Shown here in pieces: positions 61,632-64,000 of a DNA stretch of 64,000 nt. Made by a program: the position numbers and the translations under genes. The first letter of the stretch is position 1. The number at the start of each line of letters is the position of its first letter. The DNA comes from JAJTGZ01 sp964403525 (GTDB taxonomy: Bacteria > Planctomycetota > Phycisphaerae > Phycisphaerales > UBA1924). The notes beneath the pieces are model-generated. The model had not been told where the DNA came from, did no database searches, and was given only the letters and a program-made list of their open reading frames with translations. The stretch lies in assembly GCA_964403525.1 (NCBI GenBank), contig CAYOGE010000001.1, positions 1-64,000 on the forward strand. The letters are read 5' to 3'.

Positions 61632-61823
61632 CGTGGCGGACCGGAAGCAAACCCTCCCCCCAACCCCCGGCTCGGCAGCAGCGACACCAATCCGGGCTGC
61701 AATCTGCGATAAGTTGGCGCGGTCAACCCCCCTTTTTGCCCCCACCCGCTACACTCTCGCTTACACACCCTCATACCGCCCCGCGGCCGGGCCACCGCCC
61801 CGTCGTCAGGAGTTCGCCCCCCG

Positions 61824-62849
61824 ATGCTCCCCAAACCGCCAGCCCGAGAGCCCTCCCTCAACTTCCTCTATATCGAGCCTTACCGCATCGTCGGTTCGTC
61901 GGTCGCCGGTGAGGCCACCACGATCATGGTGCCGGAGCTGGACGTCTGCTTCGACCTGGGCTCCTGCCCGCGCTCGATGCTGCCGTGCAAGTGGGCGTGC
62001 ATCACCCACGGACACATGGACCACGTGGGCGGGCTTGCATACTGGTGCAGCCAGCGCAACTTCCAGGGCATGGGCCCGGGCAACATCATCTGCCCCGCCG
62101 CGATAGCACCCGCCATCCAGAAGATGATGGAGGGGTACATCGACCTTGAGCGCCAGAAGACGCCCTTTAAGATCCACCCCCTCGAGCCGGAGGGGATGAT
62201 CCAGATCAAGCCGAACGTCTTCGTGCGCGCCATCCCGCTCGAGCACACCGTGCCCACCAGCGGGTACACCGTTATCGAGCGGCGAAGCAAGCTCAAGCCC
62301 GAGTACGTCGGCCTGCCGCAGGACAAGCTCACCGAGCTCAAGGAGCGCGGCACCGAGATCACGCGCTTCCTCGAGATCCCGCTGGTCGCCTACATCTTCG
62401 ACACCGCCCCGGGGGCGGCGCTCCTGCGCGAGGACGTCCGCAAGGCCCAGATCGTGATCACCGAGTGCACGTTCTTCGAGCCCGACGACAAGGAACGCGC
62501 CAAGATCGGCATGCACCTGCACGTTTCAGACCTTGTCGAGTGGCTCCGCGTCTGCGAGTGCAAGGCGATGGTCATCGGGCACGTCTCGCGCCGGACCAAC
62601 CTCGCCATCGCCAAGAGCAACCTCGTCAAAGCGCTCGGTCGCGAGAAGGCCGACCGCGTCTTCTTCCTTCAGGACGGCAAGGCCAACCGCGAGCGTTATG
62701 AGCGCCAACTCATGGACGCGGGCGAGCACCCCCTCCAGCAGAAGGGCGCAGCCGGCGGGGGCGGGCGGTCCGGCGGCTTCCGCGGGCGGCCGCCTCGTGA
62801 GGGCGGCGGCGAGCGAGTCTCGTCGCGTTCCATCCCGCCGCGCGGCTGA
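61824..62849 (+). CDS. RNase Z-like metallo-beta-lactamase fold protein with RG-rich tail
   Basis: A 341-residue MBL-fold hydrolase. The zinc site THGHMDHVGGLAYW (HxHxDH) is at about residues 62-75. Other ligand positions are in IPLEHTVPTSGY, VYIF-type VAYIFDTAPG, ITECTFFE and VIGHVSRRTN. The layout resembles the tRNase Z/RNase Z branch, which matures the tRNA 3' end. The last 32 residues are Gly/Arg-rich (GGGGRSGGFRGRPPREGG), an RGG-type nucleic-acid-binding tail not usual for RNase Z. AGGAG about 11 nt before the ATG supports the start. It lies upstream of dnaA on the same strand. Confidence 0.8.
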   Translation: MLPKPPAREPSLNFLYIEPYRIVGSSVAGEATTIMVPELDVCFDLGSCPRSMLPCKWACITHGHMDHVGGLAYWCSQRNFQGMGPGNIICPAAIAPAIQKMMEGYIDLERQKTPFKIHPLEPEGMIQIKPNVFVRAIPLEHTVPTSGYTVIERRSKLKPEYVGLPQDKLTELKERGTEITRFLEIPLVAYIFDTAPGAALLREDVRKAQIVITECTFFEPDDKERAKIGMHLHVSDLVEWLRVCECKAMVIGHVSRRTNLAIAKSNLVKALGREKADRVFFLQDGKANRERYERQLMDAGEHPLQQKGAAGGGGRSGGFRGRPPREGGGERVSSRSIPPRG

Positions 62850-62960
62850 TTAATCCGACTGATGAAAATGATCGATCGGGCGGTGCGGCGCACAATCCCT
62901 AGGGCGCCCGCGCCGGGTGAACCCCATCTGCGGCCGCCAATCGCGTGGGTTGCTCTAGCA

Positions 62961-62977
62961 CAAAGAGAATCTCTTTG
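62961..62977. promoter_or_regulatory. Perfect inverted repeat upstream of dnaA
   Basis: CAAAGAG, AAT, CTCTTTG: a perfect 7-bp palindrome with a 3-nt centre, 30 bp before the -35 of dnaA. It is AT-rich for this genome and could be an operator. Confidence 0.45.
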
Positions 62978-63006
62978 CTACTCGGCGCTACCGGCGGATT
63001 TGGCTA

Positions 63007-63035
63007 TTGACAGAACCTCCACCTGCCCGTACCGT
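63007..63035 (+). promoter_or_regulatory. Sigma-70 promoter of dnaA: TTGACA, 17 nt, TACCGT
   Basis: A perfect -35 (63007-63012), 17-nt spacer and -10 TACCGT (63030-63035). The predicted start is near 63042, giving a leader of about 17 nt that includes GGAGG. It is the best promoter match in the window. Confidence 0.8.
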
Positions 63036-63058
63036 GGACCCCTTCGATGGAGGTAGAG

Positions 63059-64000
63059 TTGAGTGTTCACAGCAGCAAAATGAAGCCATCCCGCGTTGAT
63101 CCCGATGGCCACATCTGGGCAGCGTTGCTCCAGCACATGCGCGCGCACAAGCCCGACATCTGCCGGCAGTGGTTCGATCTGCTCGAGCCGCTCGGCGTTG
63201 CGGGCGGTGTTCTGCGTGTCCGCGCCCACTCGCCCATCCACCGCGATTACCTCCAGCGCGCCTGCTCAGGACCCTTCAACGACGCCGCACAGACCGCAAC
63301 CGGCCGCCTCATCTCCGTCCGCTTCCTCGGTCCCGACGAGGCGGTCGAACCCGTCGCCAAGCCCGCCGCACAAGCCCCCGCCGCCAAGGCCGACGCCAGG
63401 CCCGCCCAGCCCGAAAAACCATCCACCGTTTCTCCACAATCAACACACGGGTTGTCCACCGCCCCCGCGCCCGCCAGTGACCGCGCCGACCACAAGCCCG
63501 AATCAGCGCCCGAGCCGATGCGCGACGACATGCGCGAGTTCGTCCCCAGCGGGGGGAGCGGCGCCGGCAGCGGCCCGATCGCGCCCGAGACGCTCGAGCA
63601 CCTCTACGACGACGGGCTCGTGCTCAACCCCGACTACGGCTTCGACGGCTTCATCGTCGGGCCGGGCAACCGCCTCGCACACGCCGCGGCCCTCGCCGTT
63701 GCCTCAAACCCCGGCCGGCACTACAACCCGTTCTTCGTCCACGGTGACGTCGGGCTCGGCAAGACCCACCTCCTGCAGGCGATCTGCCTGGCGATCCGCG
63801 CCCAGCGCCCCGAGGCGGTGATCTACTACACCTCGTGCGAAGGGTTCATGACGCAGTTCATGGACGCCGTCGCCGCCGGCGCGATGCACCTGTTCCGCCA
63901 CAAGTTCCGGCACGTCGACGTGCTGGTGATCGACGATGTCCACTTCCTCGCCAAGCGCGACCGCACGCAGGAAGAGTTCTTCCACACCTTCAACAGCCTC
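63059..64000 (+). CDS. dnaA: Chromosomal replication initiator DnaA, 3'-truncated by window edge
   Basis: 314 residues are visible and the frame is open to the end. The N-terminal domain I-like helix region (WAALLQHMRAHKPDICRQWF) is followed by a long Ala/Pro-rich linker. AAA+ domain: LNPDYGFDGFIVGPGNRLAHAAALAVA, Walker A VHGDVGLGKTHLLQAIC, Walker B VDVLVIDDVHFLAKRDRTQEEFFHTFN. TTG 63059 has GGAGG 5 nt upstream and is preferred; ATG 63080 is the alternative. DnaA-box-like TTCTCCACA at 63430 lies within the linker coding region. dnaN is not adjacent. Confidence 0.94.
   Translation, partial: MSVHSSKMKPSRVDPDGHIWAALLQHMRAHKPDICRQWFDLLEPLGVAGGVLRVRAHSPIHRDYLQRACSGPFNDAAQTATGRLISVRFLGPDEAVEPVAKPAAQAPAAKADARPAQPEKPSTVSPQSTHGLSTAPAPASDRADHKPESAPEPMRDDMREFVPSGGSGAGSGPIAPETLEHLYDDGLVLNPDYGFDGFIVGPGNRLAHAAALAVASNPGRHYNPFFVHGDVGLGKTHLLQAICLAIRAQRPEAVIYYTSCEGFMTQFMDAVAAGAMHLFRHKFRHVDVLVIDDVHFLAKRDRTQEEFFHTFNSL

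Noticed and set aside
63430..63460. DnaA-box-like TTCTCCACA and TTGTCCACC
   Set aside because: They lie in the linker-coding part of dnaA and have one and two mismatches; too weak to call an origin.

Overview
The window looks like chromosomal DNA from a high-GC planctomycete of the class Phycisphaerae. That assignment is an inference. It rests on two secreted proteins that end in the same roughly 70-residue dockerin-like domain with a terminal Gly-Cys, on prepilin-type and HAF/propeller-type secreted proteins, on zinc-ribbon membrane proteins of the planctomycete style, and on the mix of housekeeping genes. No rRNA, tRNA, CRISPR array, insertion sequence or prophage was recognised. Both edges cut a gene: an RNase E/G gene on the left (its 3' end is missing) and dnaA on the right (its 3' end is missing).

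Layout. 0-10 kb: RNase E/G and PTS enzyme I on the minus strand, then Rho, a zinc-ribbon membrane protein, an MFS transporter, a pseudopilin, a 3'(2'),5'-bisphosphate nucleotidase-like phosphatase and a small flagellin on the plus strand. 10-20 kb: a surface-polysaccharide region with a UDP-sugar dehydrogenase (wbpA-like), an asparagine-synthase-type amidotransferase, a sugar epimerase, two GT4 and two GT2 glycosyltransferases. 20-31 kb: a large secreted HAF-repeat protein, a coiled-coil membrane protein, transketolase, dnaN, a class IV aminotransferase, nhaA and mscL. 31-43 kb: dnaE, a GH5 glycosidase, a GH13 amylase, a secreted LTxxQ-type protein, a solitary MoxR ATPase and lpd. 43-50 kb: a secreted M36 metalloprotease, a GH56-like protein with a long Gly/Ser linker and four RIVRPG repeats, and an O-antigen-ligase-like protein. 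50-56.7 kb: an orphan ABC ATPase, a histone-tail/NTF2 fusion, gmk, pyrB, two secreted proteins and pyrE. 56.7-61.6 kb: a second polysaccharide cluster (galE, acyltransferase, GT4, membrane EEP-family protein, methyltransferase). 61.8-64 kb: an RNase Z-like hydrolase with an RG-rich tail, then dnaA.

How the genes work together. The 10-20 kb, 48.5 kb and 57-61.6 kb blocks together supply sugar-nucleotide synthesis, glycosyl transfer, polymer ligation, acetylation and methylation for a surface glycan. The two GT4 genes at 11.9 and 58.4 kb are close paralogues that link two of these blocks. dnaA, dnaN and dnaE all lie in the window but are far apart, unlike the dnaA-dnaN operon of many bacteria.

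Promoter pattern. At least fourteen genes have a TANNNT hexamer only 5-9 nt before the start codon, which would put the transcription start on the start codon itself and predicts leaderless mRNAs. The dnaA promoter (TTGACA, 17-nt spacer, TACCGT) shows that this hexamer form works as a normal -10 box here. The most unusual proteins are a Rho whose N-terminal RNA-binding domain is replaced by a disordered Q/G/P/R-rich segment, the GH56-like RIVRPG-repeat protein, and the H1-like-tail NTF2 fusion.
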